NCBI GenBank assembly: GCA_000333855.2
Contig: CM007317.1
Span: 187,071-251,070 of the forward strand
Source: Endotrypanum monterogeii
Taxonomy: Eukaryota > Euglenozoa > Kinetoplastea > Trypanosomatida > Trypanosomatidae
Length of the DNA stretch: 64,000 bases
Direction of reading: 5' to 3'
Shown: one piece after another, positions 47,421-57,711 of the stretch
Layout of the letters: the number at the start of each line of letters is the position of its first letter
Position numbering within the stretch: the first letter of the stretch is position 1
Program-made: the position numbers and the translations under genes
The notes under the pieces: model-generated
What the model saw: only the letters and a program-made list of their open reading frames with translations
Databases searched by the model: none
What the model was told of the DNA's origin: nothing

Positions 47421-49065
47421 ATATTTCCTTGACATATTTTTTTCCGTTCTCACGTTTTACTTATATTTTACTGATTTTCGCTTTACCATTCCACGAAACA
47501 GGGGACAGAAAAAAAAAGGAAACAACCGCCCCCCTCCACCTCCGAACGAAAAAAAAATCAGCTCCGCAACGACTCCGAATGGATCAGTGCATAGGGTGAG
47601 GGATGCTTTGTTGCCTCAATTCCATGTGGCGTTTGAATGACCAAAAAAAAAAAGGTTCGGAGAGCAGGTAAACGTTTCGTTGCTTTCTACTGAGAAAGAA
47701 AGTTTTTATTTTTTATTATTCATTAGTTCGCGGATGCGCTGTGTGCACTGTTCCCATGATTATAGAGAAAGACAAGGTGTGTCGCTGGTGGGGGCAGTGG
47801 CCGCATTGAGTGGGGGGGGAGAGGGGTATGTGAGGCTTCTGGTTTGAGGATACGACTGAAGTCTAGCAGGGTGTGTGAGCGGTGGGTAAGGTACACACTG
47901 AGTAGAGAGGAAAAAACTTCTTCCATACCCAGATGCATGTAGTGTGCCGTCACACCACACACTTGCCTACGCTGACATTGCGCTGCTGCGGTTCAACCCT
48001 GGAGTAACCCTTTAAATACATCTTCCCGATAATCAGTGTTTATTGCTCCGCCATCCAGTGACGCCCCTCTCACATGGTCGCAGGTGGCACGCCGTAACTC
48101 ACGCGTTCAAGGAAAGCGATCGGTAAAAAAAAACAGAATGCATAGCGTAAAGGACAACCTTTGACTTTTTTTTCTAGATATCTTCCCCTGTCTTATCCGC
48201 GGGGAAAACCAATGTAAAGAATGAGGTGAACCAAGCTCATCATACAATATCAAAAAAAAATCTCGCAATTCATCGTTCCACCGTAGAGGGGGGAGTGGGG
48301 GAGAGACAGAAAGATATTTGCCAGCGACACTACAGAAACGGAAAATATTTCGTAAGGATATGAGACTGCGAAGTACTGGAGGTTGATTGTGTGTATGTAT
48401 GTATGGGCATATGTTTATGTTTTGTTTATTCCTTTTTTTTTTGTATACGCCTACGTACGATGCCCGAGAAAGAAAAAGGCTTTCGATGCGTTGTAGAAGA
48501 AGAATAGGGAGTTTTGTTGGTACTCTCGAAATCGAGGACCGTTAAATGGCTGCAGTGCCGGGGGCGAGGGGAGGCGTATCCCTTCAAGAAAACCAAATGT
48601 AGCCGTTACACCTCTCACACAGGTGCTTGGTGCATCGTTGTGACAGAGTGGATGCATAGGAAAAAAAAAAAGGTGCTGTACGTGCGCAAACTACACCGAT
48701 GTGGGCTAATGATTGCGAAGATGGAGTGGAAAGGATTACGATGATGAGCAACAGAGGCTACAGGTGACGTTTTTTTTTCTTCCTGATGTGACACCTCTAA
48801 GTAGGGCATGGCGCTCTAAGAATGCGTGAACTATCGTATTTTTCCTCCCGCCTCCCGTGCCCTTCCATCCCGTGGACAGAAGAATAAGGCGATAGAAGCT
48901 TCCAGAGATTTTTCTTACCTTTCAGTTCGTGGCCCGGCACCTGTGCACTATTCCTGTTTGAGGTCAGTCCAAGACGAACATACAGCTTGTGTCGGTGTCA
49001 CGTACCCTAAAAAAAAAAAAAACGTGGCATTGGTTTCTCTGACCAATCGTAATCGTTTACGGTCC

Positions 49066-49093
49066 ACACACACATATACATATACATATATAC

Positions 49094-49131
<38 letters not shown>

Positions 49132-49140
49132 GTTATAAAT
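49066..49140. repeat. CA/TA composite microsatellite
   Basis: ACACATATACATATA units grade into TA repeats over about 75 bases. Confidence 0.85.
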
Positions 49141-49884
49141 ATACGCGTGCCTATGCGTTTTTTTTGATGATCAAAAGCATGGACTAATAAGATTCCGTTA
49201 CATGAAAGGCACTATCGGACGGTTTTTGGCAGAAGGAACACGAAAGAGAAAAGGCGGGTATGGGAGCAAAGTATGATGTGTAGTGCTCCAGTCGATGGGC
49301 ATATCTGGAATGTGTGAGAGGGGTCGGGGCGGATAAAGAAGAGAAGAGCTGAGTCAGCGCCTATACAAACGCATCGATTTATTCTTTGGCGTATATGACC
49401 CACTATTGCCTCCTATACACTTGAGGCGGGAGGGGGGGGGGTCGAATGCGTCTTCCCGTTTACATGGACGGCACTATACAAGACGAAGGGTGTGCACTGA
49501 CTCTTTTTTTTTTCGTGTCACCACATTTTCGCCTCCATCCGTCCCTCGATCCGCATGTATACTGTTGTGTTTCCTGCTTTCTGTTCTTGGAGTGTGTACG
49601 GTGACGGAGTCTTACGCTTCGTTCCTCCCTTTATGTTGCTCTGCCCCGCTGGAATAGGGGTCCCCCCCTTTTTCTTTGCTGCCCCTCTTTTGCTCTCTCT
49701 TTTTTTTTTTTCTTGCCTGCGCGGACTGTCTCCCAGTCGTCGTCGTCGTCGTCGTCTTTTTCTACCTTTCTCTTTGTCCCCTCGTCTTTCACTTTTCACC
49801 TCCGTGCTGCACATGTCTGCGACCGTATGGAATGCTTTCACACATAATGACTATGTGCGCGAGGAACTCTCTTGAGTCTGCGCT

Positions 49885-50349
49885 ATGCTGCGTCGTGCGT
49901 GCGTGCTGGCAGACAGCTTCAAGGAGCACTACCACCGCGTGCACCTTCCACGCCGCCTAGCCCTGCAGCGGTATGTGAAGCGGGAGGAGGCTCGCCTCAA
50001 AACACAGAAAAGTAAGTCGGCTGCTGCTGCCAATGGATTGCAGCCTGGTGAGGTGCCCTACAAGTACAACCGCTGGTGGGTCTCCAATGATCACGAGTTT
50101 GTGCACCAATTCGCTTTTGTCGAGGACCCCGACGTCACGCGAGAGAAGCGTACGACGTTGCCTCTCGTCACAAAGGAAAACATTTGGAAAGAGCCACAGC
50201 AGACCTTCTTCCTGCCCTTTGCGCCGTTCGTGCGTGTAGTAGACTACGCCAAAGATCCAGATACGAAGTTCCTGAAGCCGGTGAACATCCCACGTTGGAA
50301 GGACTACATGCAGCGCACAAAGCCAGTTGTTCCCCGAACCTGGTACTAG
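49885..50349 (+). CDS. Putative mitochondrial protein, 154 aa, family unknown
   Basis: A basic protein beginning MLRRACVLADSFKEHYHRVH, with Arg and His and few acids at the N-terminus, compatible with mitochondrial import. The remainder is rich in Trp, Tyr, Phe and Pro (YKYNRWWVSNDHEFVHQFAF; NIWKEPQQTFFLPFAPFVRV; PRWKDYMQRTKPVVPRTWY). No domain is recognised. Size and composition resemble the 152-aa protein upstream and suggest a small subunit of a kinetoplastid mitochondrial complex; this is inference. A T/C-rich stretch with AG at 49735-49736 and a further C/T tract precede the ATG. Confidence 0.75.
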   Translation: MLRRACVLADSFKEHYHRVHLPRRLALQRYVKREEARLKTQKSKSAAAANGLQPGEVPYKYNRWWVSNDHEFVHQFAFVEDPDVTREKRTTLPLVTKENIWKEPQQTFFLPFAPFVRVVDYAKDPDTKFLKPVNIPRWKDYMQRTKPVVPRTWY

Positions 50350-51280
50350 CGAATGTATTCGGTGTTCCGCAGTTGCAATGTCTGACGATATGGGACGCAT
50401 ATCTGTGTCTTTGGATACACTTCAGGCACCGGCTGCTGTTGGCGGTGCGTTCAGCGGTTTGCTCACAACGTTAAACGCTACCATATGAAGCCTTTCCGCA
50501 GCAGCTGCTGCGCATATAAATTCATATATATATCTGTGTGTGTGTGTGTGGGGGGTCTAGGCTCGTCTCGAGTCTGCAAAAAGAGCCGATGCTTGGGGAA
50601 ATGCACCGAAATAAGGTGTGCAGGGCCTTCCCGCATCGCAGTGTTCAATGAGGGGCTGATAAAGCGGGGCGTGTGCTCGATTGTGTGCATGGGTGCATCG
50701 ATACATTCTACTGGATGGGGCTTATCCCTGCCCCCCCTCCCCCCGTTGTCAATGGCCTTTCCATATTCCTATTTTTATTCACATTTGCTGTGCTGCTCCG
50801 AGAGCTCCGGCGGCTACCGACATGTACGGAGGGTTTTTCACGCATCTTTGATCTCTGGAAGTTGGTGCCCCTCGACGCTTTCTTGGGCGGCACGGGGGTT
50901 ACAGTGCTGTCCTTTTTTATCTACTCCCTTACGTTCCGTACCTCTTTTCTCACGTGCGTCCCCGAACATAAATAAAAAATATACTTTTCTGTACGCTTTA
51001 GGAACACTCCTTTGGTACGTGTACACACACACACACACACACACATACACTTGCTAGTGGCCCTCGTCACCTTCGAGCATACCCTTCTAACGGCCACATA
51101 CTCTGAACTCTTCGGCTCTTTTTTTTCTGTGGCTTCTCTGTATACACCTCCGGCCGTCCTCCTCCCATCTCCCCCCTCCCATCTCCCCCCTCCCATCTCC
51201 CCCCCTCCCATCTCCCCCCTGCAACCTCGGGGAAAGGTGTTTCTCCTCCCTTCCTTTTCGATTTAGTATTTTCACTCGCC
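50350..51280. other. Intergenic/UTR sequence, no gene seen
   Basis: About 0.9 kb with (TG)n near 50535-50550, (CA)n at 51021-51050 and the pyrimidine minisatellite listed separately. The presumed acceptor for TTC4 is ATTTAG with AG at 51265-51266. Confidence 0.6.
51161..51220 (+). repeat. Pyrimidine minisatellite in the TTC4 splice-signal region
   Basis: Four to five near-identical copies of a 12-14 base unit, CTCCCATCTCCCCC, form an almost pure C/T tract about 45 bases upstream of the AG acceptor. It may itself supply the polypyrimidine tract for trans-splicing of the TTC4 mRNA. Confidence 0.8.
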
Positions 51281-52462
51281 ATGTTACGGGGACTTGTGAA
51301 TGCCCAGTCGCTGAGCTCGGAACAGGAAGAGCACATCGACCTGCTTCAAAATGAGATCGATGAGATATGGAACCGCCGCGGCAGCTACCAGATCGACCCA
51401 GACGCCTGGGAAACAATGCCGTTTTTTATGGAGGCGATTACAAAAGAGGACATTGATAAGAATGCCAACTGTGCAGCTCTTGCGTCTATTGTCTACGACG
51501 AAGTGCCGCCAGATGAGATTGCCGAGAATCGGAAGGAGCACGGAAACCGCGCCTTAAACATGGCCCTTAACCCTAATCAGGATCGACGTGAGAACCTCGC
51601 ACGCGCTGCGTGTTACAGTTACACAGAGGCTCTCCAGGCTAAAGGTAAGGACACGACGCTGTCGTCTGTCATATACGCCAACCGTAGCCTCGCTCAGTTT
51701 ATCATCGGCAACTATGGCCACGCACTCTCAGACGCACAGCGGTCTATTATTCTCAACCCGGACTACCGCAAGGCGTACTTCCGAGGTGCAAAAAGTGCCC
51801 TGGCGCTGAAAAAATACGACATGGGACTTCAGCTGCTGGAGAAAGGACGGCGTCTTAGTCATCCGCCGATGGACGCAGCGACGGAGTCGGAGTTCGCGGA
51901 CCTGGAAAGGCAGTGCAGGCTGGGCAAGGAGAAGAAGGCATCAGAAGAGGCGCACCAGCGACGCGCTGCGAATTCACAGGCAGCGAAAATATCAAATGTG
52001 GCGCGCGCCATCACCTCCAGTGGCATCAGGATTTCTCCCAAAGCGGAGGTGACCAGTGAGCAGATGGGTGTCTACGGAAACCCAAAGCCCTACTTCGACA
52101 CCGACGGCATGCTTCATGTTCCACTTCTCTTCATGTACGATGAGTATCAGCAGACAGACATCATGCATGATGTCGCTTGTGACGTGTGTGCTGCGGAGCT
52201 CCTGGACGAGCTCATGCCGTTCCCGTGGGATGACAACGGGCGCTACCGAAAGTTCGATGACATCGTCGTCTTCTACAAGATCGATGACGGGGTGAGCGAT
52301 GTGCAGTGCTACGAAATGGACCAGGGCTGGCCCTTGCTCGAGGTGTTCCGTGAAGAGACGTATGAAATGCCACAGTTGATGCCGGTGCTGCATGTGGTGA
52401 GCAAAGACAGTGAGCTTCTTGAGCGCTTCAAAGTCCACCGCGTTGGGTCCAAAAAAGTTTAG
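51281..52462 (+). CDS. TTC4: TPR co-chaperone TTC4/Cns1 family (Hsp90/Hsp70-binding)
   Basis: A 393-aa protein of the usual length. The pre-TPR family segment (MPFFMEAITKEDIDKNANCA, then LASIVYDEVPPDE, 46-79) is followed by three TPR motifs (about 82-195). Carboxylate-clamp residues are in place: Lys85 and Asn89 (KEHGN), Asn134 (YANRS) and Lys164/Arg168 (KAYFRGA), so EEVD-tail binding is expected. The C-terminal domain (about 265-393) has the family pattern HVPLLFMYDEYQQTDIMHDV and later the LLEVFREETYEMP segment. In yeast, Cns1 is an essential Hsp90 co-chaperone linked to translation elongation. The ATG at 51281 is 14 nt after an ATTTAG acceptor. Confidence 0.9.
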   Translation: MLRGLVNAQSLSSEQEEHIDLLQNEIDEIWNRRGSYQIDPDAWETMPFFMEAITKEDIDKNANCAALASIVYDEVPPDEIAENRKEHGNRALNMALNPNQDRRENLARAACYSYTEALQAKGKDTTLSSVIYANRSLAQFIIGNYGHALSDAQRSIILNPDYRKAYFRGAKSALALKKYDMGLQLLEKGRRLSHPPMDAATESEFADLERQCRLGKEKKASEEAHQRRAANSQAAKISNVARAITSSGIRISPKAEVTSEQMGVYGNPKPYFDTDGMLHVPLLFMYDEYQQTDIMHDVACDVCAAELLDELMPFPWDDNGRYRKFDDIVVFYKIDDGVSDVQCYEMDQGWPLLEVFREETYEMPQLMPVLHVVSKDSELLERFKVHRVGSKKV

Positions 52463-53468
52463 TGTGTCTGGTAGACGAAGGTGAAGGGAGTGGGGAGGGA
52501 GCGAAGAGGGTAGGTGCTGGGCAGATAGTTGCGAAGGGTGGCGATTGGCATGATTTTTCTGCCTAGGTTGCTGCTCCACATTCTTCCTTTCGCCCATATC
52601 TGAGCCTATCTATTCCGCCAACTTTCTAGCTCGTCTTCCTCCTCCTTTTTTGTTTTGCCTAGCTCGCTTTGTTTCCCCTTAGTCGCGACTCTTGTCACCA
52701 CACACCAACATTCTCTGCTGATTCTGCAAGGTCGACGTGGAGCTAATATTGCTCCACACATCGTGGTCAGACGCGCCTCCTTACCCCCTCGATGACCTCA
52801 TAAGCGCTCTCTTGTCACTTTTCCTTTTCTTTTTTCTCACTGACGTGTAATGTTCGCCGTGTAGCGGAGTTTTGTGCCACCTGTTTGTGGCTATGCCAGC
52901 TCCTCGTACACACAACTTGTACGGTGGGCCGGGGGGGGGGCGGCGGTGGCCCACTTGAAACCCTTCAAAGGCGACTATAAAAAAAAAAAAGAAATGCTCT
53001 TGAAAATATCCACAAATGACATAGGAGGAGTACAGTGCGCGGTGCTCAGGTAACAAATGCCCATCTTTTTTTTTATTTTTGCTTCTCTTTCCTTGTAGGT
53101 GTCTTGACTCTGCTGCACCACCTCTACCTTTCTCTGGCAGGTGTATCGGACTTCTTGATCCACTCCGTGAGGGGCTTAAACATAATGCATCTTTTTTTTT
53201 TACTTTCCCCTTCTTTCGATTTCTTTTCCGGCTGACCCCCCCTCCCCCCCCACATACACACACACACCACCACTACCACCTCTTCCTGTATCATCTGTAC
53301 GGCACCGACTTACTGGGTTGGCGCTGTGACGCACTCTATACGACCATGTACTGCAAGTGTGGAAACAAAGCCATTCTCTTCTCTCCCCTGCTTGCTCCTT
53401 AACCGGAGTGCGCTACACGCATAGTCAATCAGACAGGGAAGTGGGTGGAGGAGCGCCCATCCAGTTAC
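52463..53468. other. Intergenic/UTR sequence, no gene seen
   Basis: One kilobase with G runs near 52930-52940, a C-run patch near 53237-53250 and a short CA tract. A C/T tract (CTTCTCTCCCCTGCTTGCTCC, about 53379-53399) with AG at 53407-53408 probably serves the transporter gene. Confidence 0.6.
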
Positions 53469-55361
53469 ATGAGCTTGTTTTTAGGGCTTCCCAAGGGGAG
53501 CTGGGTGGTGCTAGGCGTTGAGTTCGCAGAGCGTCTCGGCTATTACGCAGTTGCCTTGTCCCTGTTCACGTACTGCACTGTTATGCTCCAGACCGGTCCT
53601 GCAGTGGCGAATGCGCTGATCAATATTGTCTACATCCTCATCCCCTCTGCAGCCTTTGTTGCGTCGGGTTGGGCGGACAGCCGGGCTGGTAGACCGCGTG
53701 TGCTGGCCATTGCGTTGATTGTCTACGCAACGTCGCTTCTCCTTCTGTCTCTCTCAGCCGCTCCTTTCTTCTACACCTCTTTTCCTTATGGGGCAAGGTG
53801 GGGTAGTGTGGCGTTATTTTCTCTGTCGCTCGTGGGGTTCAGCATTGGGTACGGCTCTATGAAGGTCTGCACAAATCCTATCATGGCCGACTGCGTCGTG
53901 TTACACTTCCGCAGTGCTTTCACGGATGCGCCAGTCATATTGGGCGATGAGCCGGAGGAGTCAAAGGAGAGTGCCACAAGTCTTGCGAAAGCCACCGATC
54001 TCCACACAAGTGAGATGGCTTCCCTGGAGATTGCAGCGTGCCAGGGTTCCTCCGCAGACTCTACCTCTGCGGTGAGTTGCGTGCCAACGAGGGGGCCCTT
54101 GTCGTATGGCACAGCAGCCATTGGAGGAGATGCGGCGACTCTCTGTGAGGAGGAACAGGTGAAGGTGGCTCTTTCTCGCTTGTTTGTGTACGCTTACTGG
54201 CTGGGAAATTTTGGCGGCCTCATTGGCATCCTTGTTGCCCCGCTCTTGCGTGGTATCGAGAGTCGTCGTCTTGTGCAGGGGAGCAAAGAATACACTACGG
54301 GGTATTATTACACCTTCCTGTTAGCGTCAGTGTCCGTCAGCTTAGGCGGTCTTGTTCTTTTCAGAAGCTATTCTTCGTTGCCTCGCAACGTGGCAACACC
54401 CGACTTTGTGTTTGTTCGCGTGCTCGTACTCGCACTGCGGAATAGGTGGGTCGTGTTTCGAGGCCACGCAAGAGTGGTTTCCGAGGGCTCTGATGACATT
54501 GCTGCTTCTCTGGATTGGCTTGATTATGCATGGGTGCGGCTGGAACCTGTTTTACCTGAAGGAGAGGCGCACGCACCCACTGCTCATCGTAACATTCGAC
54601 ATGACGAGGCTGATGTTTTTGCACAGCCTCCCCCATCTGTGTACGCTCCCATTAACGACACCCCATTAACCGATGTCCACGGTGACACCGATGCTCTCTT
54701 TCTCTGGGTGGTGGAATGCCGCACGGCGCTGCAGATATGCAAGTCGTTTATCGCGTTGCCCATCTACTGGCTGATCAGCAATCAGTTCAGCACAAACCTG
54801 ATGTACTTGACTGCGGCGCTGGACCTTCCGCCGTTCGTTCCTGGCGAGGTGTTCAACAACATCAACACGCTGACAATGCTACTTCTGCTAGTTCTCTGGG
54901 ATCAATGGCTGCTTCCGCATGTTTTGCAACACCGTGTTCCCTCTGCTTGTCTTCGCATTGTCGCAGGTTTCGTGTGTGTGTGCATTTCGATGCTGTGGTG
55001 CGGCTTCTTGCAATGCTCCATCAACAGCCGTGGCTACTATGAAGGGGAGGATACCTATGTGCTGCGTGACGGCCAACGACAAGTCTCGGCGGGGTGGCTG
55101 GTAATGCCCTATATTCTGCTAGGTTTTGCCTCTGCTTTGGTGGACCCGACAGTGATGGAGGTTGCGTACCGCGACGCCCCCGAACGAATGAAGGGGACAG
55201 TGATGGGGTTGTATTGGGTTGCCTCCAGCGCCAGCGGCTTCTTGGGCCTCGTTTTGTCACCGGTGATGAAACCTCAGAATGCAGCAACGCTTTTTTTCCT
55301 CTTCGCCGCAGCACAGATGGCAGTGTCTGCGGGTTTTTATCTCTTGAACCGCGATCGCTAA
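53469..55361 (+). CDS. POT/PTR-family proton-coupled oligopeptide transporter (MFS)
   Basis: A 630-aa membrane protein with roughly 12 hydrophobic segments. The first helix carries EFAER (18-22), the E-x-x-E-R motif that couples proton and substrate in POT transporters, within GVEFAERLGYYAVALSLF. Other POT-like stretches are GFSIGYGSMKVCTNP, IYWLISNQFSTNLMYLTAAL and, near the end, MPYILLGFASALVDPTVMEV followed by APERMKGTVMGLYW. Two long hydrophilic loops are unusual: about 155-235 (acidic, Ser-rich) and about 330-420 (charged). POT carriers import di- and tripeptides, or in plants nitrate and hormones; the substrate here is unknown. The start is the ATG at 53469; the in-frame GTG at 53445 is not used. 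Location is probably plasma membrane or endosomal. Confidence 0.87.
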   Translation: MSLFLGLPKGSWVVLGVEFAERLGYYAVALSLFTYCTVMLQTGPAVANALINIVYILIPSAAFVASGWADSRAGRPRVLAIALIVYATSLLLLSLSAAPFFYTSFPYGARWGSVALFSLSLVGFSIGYGSMKVCTNPIMADCVVLHFRSAFTDAPVILGDEPEESKESATSLAKATDLHTSEMASLEIAACQGSSADSTSAVSCVPTRGPLSYGTAAIGGDAATLCEEEQVKVALSRLFVYAYWLGNFGGLIGILVAPLLRGIESRRLVQGSKEYTTGYYYTFLLASVSVSLGGLVLFRSYSSLPRNVATPDFVFVRVLVLALRNRWVVFRGHARVVSEGSDDIAASLDWLDYAWVRLEPVLPEGEAHAPTAHRNIRHDEADVFAQPPPSVYAPINDTPLTDVHGDTDALFLWVVECRTALQICKSFIALPIYWLISNQFSTNLMYLTAALDLPPFVPGEVFNNINTLTMLLLLVLWDQWLLPHVLQHRVPSACLRIVAGFVCVCISMLWCGFLQCSINSRGYYEGEDTYVLRDGQRQVSAGWLVMPYILLGFASALVDPTVMEVAYRDAPERMKGTVMGLYWVASSASGFLGLVLSPVMKPQNAATLFFLFAAAQMAVSAGFYLLNRDR

Positions 55362-56407
55362 TCTCATGTGGGTGTGTATCCTCCAGTATCGCTCTGCAGG
55401 CGTTTTAGATAAGCACCACTCATTAGGCATCTTCTTATTCTTCTGTTACTGTTGTCGCGCGCTCATTTGCTTTTTGGGTACACGAAGGCTCGTGTACACT
55501 TAAACTTCTACAGCTAACACTCTCAGCTCATCACAGAAGTAGCTCTCCCTGCTTCCCCCCCCCCCCCCCTCCACTCCTTTCTCCCTTCCCATCCCTTCCC
55601 CTCGTCCCAGTTCACTCGTGAAGAGGGCACATTCTTCTATGCTTGACTGGTCGCATATTCTTTTTCCTCAGCTGATCCCTTCCTCGCCGTGATGCAGAAA
55701 TGTAGGGCAGCTGGAGAACTGATGGTAAGGGTCTAGGGTTGGAAGAACTGTCTAGTGGTGGGTTCACGGCATCTTGGAATTCTTTTATCGGACGATGCCT
55801 GTATGGTCTCTCTTATTTTAATAGAAGCATCAGAAGAAAATAGTTTTGATGCACGCGCGTCTTCATTTTTCTCCCTGCATGCCCCCCCTCCCCCCCCTGG
55901 TCGCTTGTCCTGCACGGAGGGAGAGATTGACGTGTGTTTGTGAGCATGCGCACAGGATACTCATCCGGCCAATTTAAAGAAAGTATTCTACCTTACGTTG
56001 AAAAGGGTTTTGTATTCCACACACGCAGTGGCCACGTGAGCGTTTCATTTGTGTACTTCAGGCACCATAGGGCTTGGGGCATGTAAAAGGTGAAAAGCAC
56101 AACATCGGATATGCTGTGATCATCTCACCTCTGCTGCGGATCATCCGTGAGCCCCGTGTACTGTGCGTATGCAGAGGTACTCGCCTCCCTTCGCCCCACG
56201 CGTGCCGCCGCGTATCGTTTCACCACCTTTATGTCTTCTTGCTCATGCGTATGCGCACTCATTTCTCTCTCGTGTTTGTTGTCTTGATCTTTTCTACACA
56301 TCCATGGCTGTGTGTGTCTGTGACCTCTCCTCTGCTCACTCATCCCCATTGTATCCTTACTTCACGGCTTCGTTCCTGCAGTCTGGATTCTACGCGAGCT
56401 TTTCCAA
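55362..56407. other. Intergenic/UTR sequence, no gene seen
   Basis: About 1 kb with a C run at 55555-55570 and further C/T tracts near 55880-55900. The right end holds the eL6 acceptor. No ORF is supported. Confidence 0.6.
56356..56381 (+). promoter_or_regulatory. Trans-splicing tract and acceptor for eL6
   Basis: A T/C-rich run ends in CCTGCAG with AG at 56380-56381, giving a 26-nt 5'UTR to the ATG at 56408, typical of a ribosomal protein mRNA. Confidence 0.6.
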
Positions 56408-56986
56408 ATGGCCGCCACCAAGTCCGCTGCGAAGAGGAAGACCGCGAAGAAGGTGTCGCGCAAGAGTCCCGAGTACACCACTCTGCGCAAGAGTTGTGCT
56501 CCCGGCGCCATCGCGATCATCCTCGCCGGCCGCTTCCGCGGTCGCCGCGCTGTGATCCTGAAGCAGCTGCCGAACAACGGTCCTCTGGTCGTGTCCGGCC
56601 CGATGAAGTACAACGGTGTCCCCATTCGCCGTATCGACTCCCGCTACGTGATCGCCACAAGCACCAAGGTCGACGTGTCCGGCGTTGACACGGCACTGAT
56701 CACCCCTGAGGTGTTCCAGCGCCCAAAGGCGGAAAAGCCGTCCAAGAGCGAGGGCGACTTCATGGGTGACAAGCAGAAGGCCAAGGCGGAGAAGGCTGCC
56801 AAGAAGACTTCCAAGGCAGAGAAGAAGACCGTTGTGTCGGACGCGCGCGCCCAGCTGCAGAAGAAGGTCGACGCTGCCCTCATCCAGGCCATCAAGAAGG
56901 ACCCTCTGGGCAAGGAGAAGGCCGGCTACCTGCGCTCCGTCTTCACGGTGAAGCCGGGTGACATGCCCCACCGCTGGAACTGGTAA
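56408..56986 (+). CDS. RPL6: 60S ribosomal protein L6 (eL6)
   Basis: A 192-aa, strongly basic protein with the eL6 core: GAIAIILAGRFRGRRAVILK, LKQLPNNGPLVVSGP, VPIRRIDSRYVIATSTKVDV and a C-terminal Lys/Ala-rich helical tail ending MPHRWNW. It is a structural component of the cytosolic large ribosomal subunit. Codon choice is almost uniformly G/C-ending, stronger than in neighbours, as expected for a highly expressed gene. A single copy is seen here; a second copy elsewhere in the genome cannot be excluded. Confidence 0.97.
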   Translation: MAATKSAAKRKTAKKVSRKSPEYTTLRKSCAPGAIAIILAGRFRGRRAVILKQLPNNGPLVVSGPMKYNGVPIRRIDSRYVIATSTKVDVSGVDTALITPEVFQRPKAEKPSKSEGDFMGDKQKAKAEKAAKKTSKAEKKTVVSDARAQLQKKVDAALIQAIKKDPLGKEKAGYLRSVFTVKPGDMPHRWNW

Positions 56987-57711
56987 GGCGGGCAGCACGA
57001 GGATGCTTTCTGGCATACGGGTGTTGGTGTCGGAGGCGTACCATGCTGTTTGCTTTCTTCCAGGTAAGAAGCACCATCGGTGATACTAATTCACGTGCTT
57101 GGTTTTGCTTACTTTCGTTGCCTTGAGCCTCTTCTCGGAGTTTCTTCCTTTTTAAAATTATTATTTCTGTTTTATTGTTTTTTTTTCAAAATGCTTTACC
57201 CAAATGAAGAAAAAAAGAAAATCGTGATCGCACGCAATCTCATTCTCTCTACTTCTGTTCTGTTGGCTACTTTCACGTGAAGCGTTGTGGGTGATGCGCC
57301 GAGGCATTTCTCCCCCGCCCTTTTTTTTTTGGGGGGGGGGAGGAGGGGGAGGGGTGGGGCAGCCAGGTCTGCCACTGTTAGTGTGCCCTCATTTGACTCC
57401 ACACTGCTGCTGTGTTTGCCTTTTTGCTTTACCCACAGGTGCACCGGTATTGAGATGTGATCCTAGCAAGCGCGAGACCGTTGCTAGGATGAGTGAGAGG
57501 TGTGATGGTGATGAGTGACGTCTGCTCATCGAGTTTCCACAAGTCTCGTACCAGCGTGTCTAGGCAAATGGTTTTTAGTACTTGTCTTTTCTTATTTTGT
57601 CCTCCAACCTTTCCCATCAGGTACACAACAGATACGCAATCATACACATATTCATAGAGGCTCCTTGCGCTCACTAGTAGAGGAAAAGGGGGAGAGGTTT
57701 GTCAGGTTCTC
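56987..57711. other. Intergenic/UTR sequence, no gene seen
   Basis: This 0.7 kb contains a T run joined to G runs near 57319-57350 and, at 57578-57620, the tract and acceptor for WDR70. No ORF is supported. Confidence 0.6.
57578..57620 (+). promoter_or_regulatory. Trans-splicing tract and acceptor for WDR70
   Basis: A T/C-rich run ends in CCCATCAG with AG at 57619-57620, leaving a 91-nt leader before the ATG at 57712. Confidence 0.6.

Larger units (their letters stand above)
47251..49884. other. Long intergenic/UTR sequence, no gene seen
   Basis: About 2.6 kb, A/T-rich on the left. It holds a TA/TTTA microsatellite at 47340-47420, another TA-rich array at 49066-49140, A, T and G runs, and a (GTC)n repeat at about 49738-49757 within the C/T-rich leader region before the next gene. 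Small ORFs show no protein-like character. Confidence 0.55.
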
